The notes under the pieces: model-generated
Database searches by the model: none
Told to the model about the DNA's origin: nothing
What the model saw: only the letters and a program-made list of their open reading frames with translations
Made by a program: the position numbers and the translations under genes
DNA from: a virus
DNA length: 43,036 nucleotides
Direction: 5' to 3' (one strand)
IMG/VR virus record: IMGVR_UViG_3300026519_000021
Span: 1-43,036 of that record
Shown here: piece after piece, positions 8,125-14,021 of the stretch
How the letters are laid out: each line of letters opens with the position of its first letter
How positions within the stretch are numbered: position 1 is the stretch's first letter

Positions 8125-8712
8125 TTATTTTGGTACTTCAAACGGATTAGCAACTGGATGCGCTGCCCCCATTGCATCACCATATACTGCCTGAGGAACG
8201 GGCGGGGTGAAAGCTCCGTCCTGATATGGTACTTGCGGTTGCTGTGAGCTAGCAGCTGGATGTGCTGCTTGTCCCGTTGACGTTGGCAAACGCTTCACTA
8301 TAACACTTTCAAATTTACCTGTCATATCGACCTCCTCACCATCATTATTTATGAAGTTTTTGCGCTGTTTTTGCTTAACTTCAATAACGTACGGTTTATT
8401 ATGCAGCTGGTTCGTATCTGTTATGCTAGCCAAGCCAACAGCTTTACCGATATTTGCTAACGTTTGCATAGCTATTAATACAGTCTGATCTTTAGGGTGA
8501 ATAATGTTTAAATGCTCAACAAATTCAGTATCTTTATACTTTCCACTAGTTATGATTGTCTTTAGACAAACCATTGAACCAGTGCCTTTGCTATTTTGCT
8601 TTAATTCGCTAGATATAACGACAGCTGGATATCTTCCATCATCAATACAGACAATGCTTCCACCCTCTCTCGCTTCTTTCTCAACATCTACTGCTCTAGG
8701 TAATGCAACCAT
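8125..8712 (-). CDS. DUF669 family, ssDNA-binding-type partner of Sak4
   Basis: A 195-residue protein matching phage DUF669: DDGRYPAVVISSELKQNSKG, then LNIIHPK and a central helix IAMQTLANIGKAVGL, followed by a VKQKQRKNF segment. The C-terminal ~50 residues are low-complexity Pro/Gln/Ala and probably disordered, as in single-stranded DNA-binding proteins. DUF669 genes regularly sit beside Sak4-type annealases and are thought to be their SSB-like partners (established context, biochemical detail limited). The ATG at 8712 has AAGGAGATTAAA upstream and lies 1 nt after the Sak4 stop, which fits translational coupling. Confidence 0.8.
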   Translation of the reverse strand: MVALPRAVDVEKEAREGGSIVCIDDGRYPAVVISSELKQNSKGTGSMVCLKTIITSGKYKDTEFVEHLNIIHPKDQTVLIAMQTLANIGKAVGLASITDTNQLHNKPYVIEVKQKQRKNFINNDGEEVDMTGKFESVIVKRLPTSTGQAAHPAASSQQPQVPYQDGAFTPPVPQAVYGDAMGAAHPVANPFEVPK

Positions 8713-8713
8713 T

Positions 8714-9427
8714 TTAATCTCCTTTTGTTGGTTGTTTAGTAATTCCGATAACTTTGTTGTGTATATCCAGAAGGTTGGGCTTCTCGTAACCCCCTAACGG
8801 GTTAGGCTCTCCATATTTTGTTCTCACTCCGACCGCATATTGTGGGCAAGGGTGACATTGGATAACATGAACATCTTTTCCATCCTTATCCTTAATGATT
8901 TTAGCCGCTAAAACAGCAGAAAATCTATATGGTAAGTTGGTTTGCAACTTAGCCCATGTTAGGACTGGGGCAGCAATCATACCGCCAGTAGTTTCGTCCT
9001 TCACCAGCCCCTGCTGTGCTATGCAGACGACATTACACGGTAACGATTTTATCTTGTCCATGAGTTCGATATACCTAAGTTCAAACTTCTGATAGCCTTG
9101 CCGACCGTCTTTTTCTTTAGAAAATATCTCATTAAACATTTTCTGAACAATGTCAGTAATACTGTCTATAAAAACCCAATGATCTGATTTCCCATTGGCG
9201 ATCACCATATCTAGAACCGAGGTAAAGTCAGCGACGTTATAACAGTCAGCCTTGTTTATGTCAGCCCCTTCGATGCTATCAATGTTGTTTTCGGTGTTAA
9301 TAAGCAGGACTTTTCCAGCAGGCAATGTTGTAGCCAACATTGTCTTTCCAGTTTTAGTGTTCCCAAAAACAAGATAGCTTTTGGTTTCACCGCCAGAATC
9401 TTTTAAGTTTGTTATTTTTACCGTCAT
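8714..9427 (-). CDS. Sak4-like RecA-fold annealase (AAA_24 NTPase)
   Basis: A 237-residue NTPase with a RecA core: Walker A GNTKTGKT (22-29), LLINTENNID (41-50), Walker B HWVFID (83-88) and a conserved polar helix CNVVCIAQQG. This is the AAA_24/Sak4 group of phage single-strand annealing proteins, which promote homologous pairing with an SSB partner. The gene order RHH regulator, Sak4, DUF669, nuclease, helicase forms a coherent recombination module. The start codon is in an ATGA overlap with the RHH gene at 9424-9427. A host RecA origin is excluded by size and motif pattern. Confidence 0.8.
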   Translation of the reverse strand: MTVKITNLKDSGGETKSYLVFGNTKTGKTMLATTLPAGKVLLINTENNIDSIEGADINKADCYNVADFTSVLDMVIANGKSDHWVFIDSITDIVQKMFNEIFSKEKDGRQGYQKFELRYIELMDKIKSLPCNVVCIAQQGLVKDETTGGMIAAPVLTWAKLQTNLPYRFSAVLAAKIIKDKDGKDVHVIQCHPCPQYAVGVRTKYGEPNPLGGYEKPNLLDIHNKVIGITKQPTKGD

Positions 9428-9573
9428 TCTTCTAACTTCCTTTCTAATCCTTCTTTTATAAATCGAGAAGCCTGAGCCGATGCAGACCTGTTTTCAATTT
9501 TAGCCACCCTTTTAAGGTTGCTTGATGTTTCCTTGTCTATATAGACCTGAATAACTGCTTTAATGTCAGTCAT
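9424..9573 (-). CDS. Ribbon-helix-helix (Arc/MetJ-type) small DNA-binding protein
   Basis: A 49-residue protein. It starts MTDIKAVIQVYID, an alternating beta-strand as in ribbon-helix-helix repressors, followed by two helices (SSNLKRVAKIENRS and ASRFIKEGLERKLEE). The ATG at 9573 is preceded by AAAGGAG, and its TGA overlaps the Sak4 ATG, so it is the first gene of the recombination operon. An autoregulator position is likely: an inverted repeat and a TTGACA box lie 50-65 bp upstream. Identification rests on fold pattern and length. Confidence 0.7.
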   Translation of the reverse strand: MTDIKAVIQVYIDKETSSNLKRVAKIENRSASAQASRFIKEGLERKLEE

Positions 9574-9606
9574 AATTTTAAACTCCTTTGTTTAATAGAA
9601 AATACA

Positions 9607-9640
9607 ACTATACATTAAACGTCAGACAAAATCGTGTCAA
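9607..9640 (-). promoter_or_regulatory. Candidate promoter and operator of the recombination operon
   Basis: On the minus strand a consensus TTGACA (9635-9640) lies upstream of the RHH gene. Possible -10 elements are TAATGT at 17-bp spacing (9612-9617) or the better TATAGT at 22-bp spacing (9607-9612); neither is ideal. The -35 box overlaps the inverted repeat GACA-6-TGTC (GACAAAATCGTGTC, 9624-9637), a plausible repressor site for the RHH protein. Confidence 0.4.
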
Positions 9641-9642
9641 GT

Positions 9643-9670
9643 AAAAAAAAATAAAAAAAAATAAAAAAAA
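9643..9670. promoter_or_regulatory. Three helically phased A-tracts (intrinsically curved DNA)
   Basis: Runs of A9, A9 and A8 separated by single T residues recur at a 10-bp period in the divergent control region. Phased A-tracts of this type bend DNA. Here the bend would sit between the leftward TTGACA box and rightward genes, suitable for IHF/HU-like or promoter upstream-element effects. Confidence 0.6.
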
Positions 9671-9708
9671 CTTGCTTAATGAAATAAAATAAAATACAGT
9701 TGCTTTAG

Positions 9709-9810
9709 ATGAAAGATGAGGTGTTGTTTATGCCAGTTATAAAAAGTGCGATGAATGCAGGAAAGTTAAAGAGATTAATCTTGGAGGCTAAAGATCATGA
9801 GCAAAGTTAA
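9709..9810 (+). CDS. Possible small basic protein upstream of fic
   Basis: A 33-codon frame MKDEVLFMPVIKSAMNAGKL... with a possible internal start at 9730 preceded by GATGAGGTG. The C-terminal 26 residues form one amphipathic, basic helix. A weak rightward promoter (TTGCTT-17-TACAGT, 9672-9700) precedes it. It might be a leader peptide or small regulator; no family recognised. Confidence 0.3.
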   Translation: MKDEVLFMPVIKSAMNAGKLKRLILEAKDHEQS

Positions 9811-9847
9811 TTTAATGCCACGCGGCTCTGGCTTTAGTGATGGCTGA
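9797..9847 (+). CDS. Possible 16-residue leader peptide
   Basis: ATG at 9797 follows TTGGAGG at about 10 nt and encodes MSKVNLMPRGSGFSDG before a TGA. It overlaps the end of the preceding small frame. The ribosome site is good but the product is tiny; it could be a leader peptide or the scar of a deleted gene. From 9848 to 9926 nothing further is seen except the fic ribosome site. Confidence 0.2.
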   Translation: MSKVNLMPRGSGFSDG

Positions 9848-9926
9848 TTTTGTACTTAAAATATATTACGGCAATTAAATTTTAGAAGAATTAGACATTA
9901 TAACAATAGAAGTGGAGCAATAAATC

Positions 9927-10424
9927 ATGGAAAATAAAATGAATACTATTAACTATATGAGAGGCTTATATAGTTTTGTTGAAGAAAGCAATAAAATTGA
10001 AGGCATAAACAGACCCCCAACAAAAGAGGAAATAGATACGCTTAAATGGTTTTTGTCCCTTGATAAAATCACCATTAATAACCTAATCAAGTTCGTTGGT
10101 GTTTACCAGCCAGATGCGCAGTTTAGGAATAACGCAAAAGTCCCAAGCGTTCGGGTTGGTAAACATAAGCCAATTGTTAGTAGTATGCTTGTTGAAATAC
10201 ATATACAGCGTATAATCGAACAGTTAAATAACAATAGTAGAAGCATTTATTGTAACCATGCACAATATGAGACCCTCCATCCGTTCACAGACTGTAACGG
10301 CAGGTCAGGGCGCGCGTTGTGGCTTTGGCAACATAAAAAATACAGCTTAAATTTTAATGCTGTTTTAAAGCGTGGATTTTTGCATAGCTGGTATTATGAA
10401 TCACTCGAAAACTGGAGAAAATAA
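9927..10424 (+). CDS. fic: Fic-domain protein with N-terminal inhibitory motif
   Basis: A minimal 165-residue Fic protein, predicted to transfer AMP or another nucleotide/phosphate group to protein hydroxyls. The catalytic loop is HPFTDCNGRSGR (118-129), matching HPFx(D/E)GNGRxxR except that the first Gly is Cys (C123). Catalytic H118 and both Arg (R126, R129) are present. The flap region FRNNAKVPSVRVGKHKP (66-82) is typical. Residues 21-26, SNKIEG, match the autoinhibitory (S/T)xxxE(G/N) motif, placing it among class II-like Fic proteins that carry their own brake. ATG at 9927 follows GTGGAGC; the next gene starts directly after its stop. No antitoxin-like partner gene precedes it. Target unknown; it may modify a host protein or act as a toxin. 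Confidence 0.85.
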   Translation: MENKMNTINYMRGLYSFVEESNKIEGINRPPTKEEIDTLKWFLSLDKITINNLIKFVGVYQPDAQFRNNAKVPSVRVGKHKPIVSSMLVEIHIQRIIEQLNNNSRSIYCNHAQYETLHPFTDCNGRSGRALWLWQHKKYSLNFNAVLKRGFLHSWYYESLENWRK

Positions 10425-10727
10425 ATGAAAAATGAAACTTATACAGACGGAAGCCCCAGTCGAACGTGGTATGAAGAGCAGGGCAAATTTAAACGCGCCG
10501 ATCTTGTGCCTCAATGGCATCCTATGGAAACTGCTCCAGAAGGCAAAGATATTCTAGTTTATTGTGAGGAAACTGGGGAGATGTTTGTTGTTTTTTGGGC
10601 AATGCAAGTCACTACTGAAAAATATAATTGGGTTATAGCTAGAGCACATGACGGAACATGTTTTATCTGCGCGAACCCAACCCATTGGATGTTGTTACCT
10701 AAGCCACCTAAGGAGAATAACTTATGA
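10425..10727 (+). CDS. DUF551 domain protein
   Basis: A 100-residue protein carrying the phage DUF551 signature WHPMETAPEGKDILVY (31-46) with the downstream THWMLLPKPPKE (about 86-97). DUF551 proteins are frequent in temperate and virulent phages of Proteobacteria; function unknown. The ATG follows the fic stop without a gap (TAAATG), so translation is probably coupled, and its own TGA overlaps the next ATG (ATGA). It has no signal peptide or membrane segment. Confidence 0.8.
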   Translation: MKNETYTDGSPSRTWYEEQGKFKRADLVPQWHPMETAPEGKDILVYCEETGEMFVVFWAMQVTTEKYNWVIARAHDGTCFICANPTHWMLLPKPPKENNL

Positions 10728-11059
10728 TATCATCTGCAACAGAAGCACTTAAAATGCTGATTGACGAATATGAAAGAACGAGTAATACGGCGTTTGAGCG
10801 CGGGTTTGTTTGCGGGTTAACAACGCGCCAACAAAAAGGGGTTTTGTTAGCTCGGCGGGTCTTGTCTCGGGAAGCATTTCAATCTTTCAAACAAGGCGAT
10901 AAAGTTCGTAAAAAAGGAAATAAGGGTCAATGGCACGGTGTTATATGTGGAAAATATAGCACAGCCATAACCCCAGAGGGTTATGCTGTAGAAAGCGTTT
11001 ATGAAAAAGGAAGCGTGCAAATTTATCCTGTAAATGCGCTGGAGAAATGGGAGAACTAA
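10724..11059 (+). CDS. R67/DfrB-like dihydrofolate reductase homologue with N-terminal extension
   Basis: Residues 57-111 of this 111-residue protein align almost end to end with the SH3-like barrel of plasmid R67 (DfrB) trimethoprim-insensitive dihydrofolate reductase: GDKVRKK, W70, Y78, then TPEGYAVES and GSVQIYPVNALE. The R67 active-site residues K32, Y46, T51, G64 and the VQIY 66-69 strand correspond to K63, Y78, T83, G96 and V98-Y101, with a one-residue insertion near 65-69. Functional R67 is a homotetramer with one central pore. An added ~56-residue N-terminal helical part (EALKMLIDEYERTSN...LLARRVLSREAF) is absent in R67 and could block or modify assembly. AAGGAG precedes the ATG, which overlaps the DUF551 stop. 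Enzymatic activity is inference; an SH3-fold binding role is the alternative. Confidence 0.75.
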   Translation: MISSATEALKMLIDEYERTSNTAFERGFVCGLTTRQQKGVLLARRVLSREAFQSFKQGDKVRKKGNKGQWHGVICGKYSTAITPEGYAVESVYEKGSVQIYPVNALEKWEN

Positions 11060-11060
11060 A

Positions 11061-11675
11061 ATGGATTATTATGAGTTAACAGATGATACTAAAACGTTGC
11101 CTAATGGCACGAAAGTCTACAGAATAAGATCTACACTGGCTTTTGCCAATATTAAAAAAGGCGAGTTAGGGGGCTGGGTAGAGCATAAAGGTAACTTGCT
11201 GTACCCTGCTTGGGTTTCTGATGAGGCTTGTGTTTCTGATGAGGCTTGTGTTTTTGGCATGGCTAGGGTTTCTGACAAAGCTTGTGTTTCTGATGAAGCT
11301 AGGGTTTCTGACAAAGCTTGTGTTTTTAATGACGCTAGGGTTTCTGATGAAGCTTGTGTTTTTGGCAGTGCTTGGGTTTCTGATGAAGCTAGGGTTTCTG
11401 ATGAAGCTAGGGTTCTTGGCAGGGCTAGGGTTTTTGGTAAAGCTTGGGTTTCCGGAGAAGCTAGGGTTTCCGGAGAAGCTAGGGTTTCTGATGAGGCTTG
11501 TGTTTCTGATGAAGCTATAATTTCTGACAAAGCTAGGGTTTTTGGCAGAGCTAGGGTTTTTGGCAAAGCTTGGGTTTTTGATGAAGCTATAATTTCTGAC
11601 AAAGCTAGGGTTTTTGGCAGAGCTAGTATTTCTGGTAAAGCTAGAGTTTCTGAAAACAAAATGAAATCAATATAA
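11061..11675 (+). CDS. Hexapeptide-repeat (left-handed beta-helix) protein, YdcK-like
   Basis: The start is taken at the ATG at 11061 (GGGAG about 7 nt upstream), giving 204 residues; an upstream in-frame ATG at 11034 lies inside the previous gene without a ribosome site. The N-terminus (LPNGTKVYRIRS, then IKKGELGGWVE) is a conserved leader of phage/prophage beta-helix proteins. From about residue 50 to 196 the protein is a run of six-residue units (VSDEA[CR], VFGKAW, VSGEAR) with V at position 1 and A at position 5, the pattern of left-handed beta-helices seen in acyltransferases. No catalytic His for acetyl transfer is apparent. The DNA repeats with an 18-bp period. Role unknown: surface, scaffold or host-interaction protein. 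Confidence 0.75.
   Translation: MDYYELTDDTKTLPNGTKVYRIRSTLAFANIKKGELGGWVEHKGNLLYPAWVSDEACVSDEACVFGMARVSDKACVSDEARVSDKACVFNDARVSDEACVFGSAWVSDEARVSDEARVLGRARVFGKAWVSGEARVSGEARVSDEACVSDEAIISDKARVFGRARVFGKAWVFDEAIISDKARVFGRASISGKARVSENKMKSI
11211..11650 (+). repeat. 18-bp tandem coding repeats of the beta-helix gene
   Basis: About two dozen 18-bp units of the form GTTTCTGATGARGCTNGG or GTTTTTGGYARAGCTNGG follow each other in frame, each coding one hexapeptide. Adjacent units are often identical (for example the doubled CCGGAGAAGCTAGGGTTT at about 11450-11485), a sign of recent slippage. Confidence 0.8.
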
Positions 11676-11688
11676 ACGGAAATAAAAA

Positions 11689-11793
11689 ATGATTTGGACA
11701 ATATTATGGTTTTTAGGCGGCTTGTTAGCTTTTGTTATGTTATGGCTATATATAATTTTAATAACTATAAATTATATGGATGGAAATGAATAA
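11689..11793 (+). CDS. Small single-pass membrane protein
   Basis: A 34-residue frame, MIWTILWFLGGLLAFVML..., whose residues 3-27 form one hydrophobic transmembrane helix with a short polar C-terminus (NYMDGNE). A weak ACGGA lies about 10 nt before the ATG. It sits between the beta-helix gene and a larger membrane protein gene in the same orientation, 27 nt from the latter. Tiny single-pass proteins are common in phage accessory operons. No function assigned. Confidence 0.5.
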   Translation: MIWTILWFLGGLLAFVMLWLYIILITINYMDGNE

Positions 11794-11820
11794 CCAAAAT
11801 AAAAATTAAAGGATAAGTAA

Positions 11821-12342
11821 ATGTTTATAATTGGCGCACTACTATCAAGGCTACACGGGTCAACGTGGCTGCCTTATAAAATATTAAAGTCAATCCTATG
11901 GGCTTTGCCATTCGCCGTGATAGTTTGGTTGTTGTTAGGGGGCTGGTGGGCGTTACTTGTCCTTGCTGGCTGCTCACTAACCAAATCAACAGGACATGGC
12001 AACTGGCTTGATTATGGGCGCAGAAATAATGAAGTATTCGAGGATGAGCGCACCGAGTTTCTTATTAAGCCAGCTAAAAGTAAATTAAGCGGTTATTGGT
12101 ATGACGCTTTAGGAATGCTAATAACTGGCATTTTAAGCACGCTACCATTCGCACTGGTTATGTTTTTTGTAAATCCTATATATTACGTTGTGGCAGTATT
12201 TGGCGGTGCATTAAAGACAGTTGGTTACATGATCGGCTGGAAGTTTTTACCTAAACAGGCAACTGTAATAGGTGAACTATTTTCGGGCGCAACAGCATAT
12301 CTGGTTTTAGACTTAATCATAATTATGGAGTTTGTTTTATGA
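11821..12342 (+). CDS. Phage integral membrane protein, unknown function
   Basis: A 173-residue protein with hydrophobic segments at about residues 20-54, 94-133 and 148-172, giving four or five membrane passes. Between the first two lies a conserved-looking polar loop KSTGHGNWLDYGRRNNE and EDERTEF, a pattern I have seen in phage inner-membrane proteins of unknown role. AAAGGATAAGTAA precedes the ATG, and its TGA overlaps the GcrA-like start (ATGA). It could be a superinfection-exclusion or host-takeover protein, but nothing in the sequence proves this. Confidence 0.65.
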   Translation: MFIIGALLSRLHGSTWLPYKILKSILWALPFAVIVWLLLGGWWALLVLAGCSLTKSTGHGNWLDYGRRNNEVFEDERTEFLIKPAKSKLSGYWYDALGMLITGILSTLPFALVMFFVNPIYYVVAVFGGALKTVGYMIGWKFLPKQATVIGELFSGATAYLVLDLIIIMEFVL

Positions 12343-12728
12343 GATGGACAGAGGAAAAAGATCGAGAAATTAAAGCTTTAGTCAAAAAAGGTTTAACCTA
12401 TCGTGAAGTTGGTGAGCTGGTTGGGGTATCAAAACGAGCCATAGCGAACAGGATTTACAGACTAAAGATTGATAAACCAAAGCATGTGTGGATTAACAAC
12501 GATAAAAATAGCAAAATAAATAAGCAATCAGATTACAAACAGCGTGAGCAAGATTTTGATGGAGTTCCTCTTGACGGTCTTAAAAATAGCCAATGCCATT
12601 ATACCGTAAATGCAAAAGATTTCTGCGGTGATGATGTTAAAGGAAAATCTCCATATTGTGAGAGGCATTACAAAATATGCTATACAAAACCAAAACAATT
12701 AACACCTAAAGGAGACAAATATGGTTGA
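12339..12728 (+). CDS. gcrA: GcrA-like cell-cycle transcription regulator
   Basis: A 129-residue protein with the GcrA plan. Residues 1-43 are an SANT/HTH-like DNA-binding domain beginning MRWTEEKDREI with LTYREVGELVGVSKRAIANRI; GcrA proteins begin M(S/R)WT(D/E)E in the same way. The linker is short (44-75). The C-terminal domain LKNSQCHYTV...DFCG...SPYCERHYKICY (81-115) has the C86, C96, C107, H110 pattern typical of GcrA, whose C-terminal domain contacts the sigma-70 factor. Cellular GcrA is usually longer (about 170 residues), with the difference in the linker. In Alphaproteobacteria GcrA activates genes at CcrM-methylated promoters, so a phage copy could redirect host cell-cycle transcription or activate phage promoters. 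It starts inside the stop of the preceding gene. Confidence 0.85.
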   Translation: MRWTEEKDREIKALVKKGLTYREVGELVGVSKRAIANRIYRLKIDKPKHVWINNDKNSKINKQSDYKQREQDFDGVPLDGLKNSQCHYTVNAKDFCGDDVKGKSPYCERHYKICYTKPKQLTPKGDKYG

Positions 12729-12816
12729 AGTCGCAACTCACTACCCGAAAGATGATAAAATAGTCATTACAGACGATAACGATAATGTTATAAGAATTAT
12801 AAAGTTGAATAAATAA
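12721..12816 (+). CDS. Small hypothetical protein, end of accessory operon
   Basis: A 31-residue frame (MVEVATHYPKDDKIVITDDN...) begins inside the last codons of the gcrA-like gene with an excellent AAAGGAG 6 nt upstream (12708-12714). It is acidic in the middle and looks like a beta-hairpin (DKIVITDDNDNVIRIIKL). No family recognised. The good ribosome site and overlap support real translation. No strong terminator follows; only a 5-bp hairpin at 12880-12897. Confidence 0.55.
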   Translation: MVEVATHYPKDDKIVITDDNDNVIRIIKLNK

Positions 12817-12941
12817 CTTATGGGGTGTCTAAAAATTGCAGCACCTAGATATCAGGTTCAATAGAGATATGCTAATAATAGAGGATGCGAGACCTCTTAA
12901 CACTCCGCCAAGGTTATTCAATTAATCAGAAATATTTGTTT

Positions 12942-13100
12942 TTATTTGCAATTTTCCTGCCTTGTTAAATTATGTTCTAATATTTGCGATAGAGTTTTAC
13001 CCGTGTCTAAATCGCTAGCGATTATATAGCGTGACCAAGAGCATTCATTCGTTGCGCATCCAGTTATTAGAGTGCAGCCTATCAATAACAGCTTTTTCAT
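12942..13100 (-). CDS. Rz1-like outer-membrane spanin lipoprotein
   Basis: A 52-residue frame beginning MKKLLLIGCTLITGCATNEC. The two Lys, hydrophobic core and ITG-C15 lipobox make a signal-peptidase II lipoprotein signal, giving a mature 38-residue lipoprotein. It overlaps the last 56 nt of the i-spanin gene in another frame, the classical embedded Rz/Rz1 arrangement. Unlike lambda Rz1 it is not proline-rich. Together with the i-spanin it would fuse the inner and outer membranes in the last lysis step, which implies a Gram-negative host. Confidence 0.75.
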   Translation of the reverse strand: MKKLLLIGCTLITGCATNECSWSRYIIASDLDTGKTLSQILEHNLTRQENCK

Positions 13101-13278
13101 TTAGCCCCCTCACACGTTTTTCTATAACCTCACGCGAACGTTGACCAGCTGCAACAGCTTTGAGTTTGGCTGACTGGCACTGTGACCTCGCTTGATTCTT
13201 TCCTGCAAGGTAACTCGCGCTTAGGGCTGCGGATAAGAGCAGCCCTGCGATGATTATAACGATTAGGCGTGTTTTCAA
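13045..13278 (-). CDS. Rz-like inner-membrane spanin
   Basis: A 77-residue protein with an N-terminal signal-anchor (TRLIVIIIAGLLLSAALSAS, 3-22) and a charged helical periplasmic part (residues 27-70) suited to coiled-coil formation, as in phage i-spanins. The only sensible start is TTG at 13278: GAAGG lies 9 nt upstream and there is no ATG before residue 74. The o-spanin frame overlaps its 3' end. It follows the holin-like gene by 2 nt and belongs to the lysis cassette. Confidence 0.75.
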   Translation of the reverse strand: MKTRLIVIIIAGLLLSAALSASYLAGKNQARSQCQSAKLKAVAAGQRSREVIEKRVRGLNEKAVIDRLHSNNWMRNE

Positions 13279-13280
13279 TG

Positions 13281-13466
13281 TTATTTACCTTCATTGAGTT
13301 TTGCAACGCCACGAGAAATAACATATGAGCCAATTATACCAGCTATCGTAGCAATAGCCTCAACTGGCAACACAAATGAACCTAAAACACCAGATTGATT
13401 CAAAATTACAGCAATGCTTGATATGGTGGTTATCCAAAACTCACTTGTTTTATATCCTGTTTTCAT
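13281..13466 (-). CDS. Small holin-like membrane protein
   Basis: A 61-residue protein starting MKTGYKTSEFWITTISSIAV and carrying two hydrophobic segments (about residues 9-30 and 34-53) separated by a short turn, with a charged C-terminus (KLNEGK). The N-terminal pattern KxGYKTxEFW is recurrent in small phage holin-like proteins next to endolysin genes. AAAGGAATATGAA precedes the ATG. Position between endolysin and spanins supports a role in membrane permeabilisation, though the TM/coiled-coil protein at 14008-14283 is a second holin candidate. Confidence 0.65.
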   Translation of the reverse strand: MKTGYKTSEFWITTISSIAVILNQSGVLGSFVLPVEAIATIAGIIGSYVISRGVAKLNEGK

Positions 13467-13478
13467 TTCATATTCCTT

Positions 13479-14021
13479 TCAATTTATACGATTTTTGAGC
13501 CATCCAAATATGAACCGCTCATCTTTTTCTCGCTTTTCTGCGAGGTTAATATAGAAACTGCCCTGCAAGCAATTAAGCCCGCGAATAAAGACAGTTTCGC
13601 CAATTCCGCCGCGTAGATTTAAATATTTGTGCAGCGTATTAATTGTTTTAAAACCTATAAGCCCATCAACAATTAAATCATTATAATGCTTTTCCCTATC
13701 ATTTAAAACATTTAAAAGTCTTTGAGCAAATATAGCTGCTCTTTTAACGCCCATATTGACGGCTATATCAGCTAGCTTTACAGCTATTGCGGGCGATAGC
13801 TTTTCTATATTATCCAACTCTAGCTTATTCCAGTATTTCTCTTTGTATATTTGTTTTGCCATAGATAGCGGTAAATCGCGCATTTCACCATTATAACCAT
13901 ATTTACGCGCAACGCGCTTTGTTACACCATAATTTGTTTCACCGCCACTATCGCTTGGGTCAAACACATATCCACCTTCAATAATTAGAAGCTCTTCTAT
14001 AAACTTATCAAACACTTTCAT
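13479..14021 (-). CDS. Endolysin, GH108 N-acetylmuramidase family
   Basis: A 180-residue endolysin. The family motif is complete: IIEGGYVFDPSDSGGETNYG (13-32) followed by VTKRVARKYGY, with catalytic Glu E15 in EGGY. The C-terminal half matches the peptidoglycan-binding fold that accompanies GH108 (Glyco_hydro_108 plus PG_binding_3), including GLIGFKTINTLHKY and FIRGLNCLQGSFYINLAEKR. It lacks a signal peptide, so it needs a holin to reach the cell wall. It would cleave the glycan backbone of peptidoglycan. Its start overlaps the preceding TM/coiled-coil gene by 14 nt. Confidence 0.9.
   Translation of the reverse strand: MKVFDKFIEELLIIEGGYVFDPSDSGGETNYGVTKRVARKYGYNGEMRDLPLSMAKQIYKEKYWNKLELDNIEKLSPAIAVKLADIAVNMGVKRAAIFAQRLLNVLNDREKHYNDLIVDGLIGFKTINTLHKYLNLRGGIGETVFIRGLNCLQGSFYINLAEKREKDERFIFGWLKNRIN

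Noticed and set aside
11117-11701. Long open frames opposite and beside the hexapeptide-repeat gene (minus strand 11117-11701, plus strand 11221-11520)
   Set aside because: The 18-bp repeat lacks stop codons in several frames, so these are mirror products of the repeat; they have no ribosome sites and very low complexity.
12880-12897. Hairpin AGAGG/CCTCT as terminator of the accessory operon
   Set aside because: Only five base pairs and no T-run on either side; too weak to call.
13130-13333. 67-residue frame overlapping the i-spanin gene on the same strand
   Set aside because: It overlaps both holin-like and i-spanin genes, has no signal peptide or membrane helix, and the true spanin pair is explained by 13045-13278 and 12942-13100.
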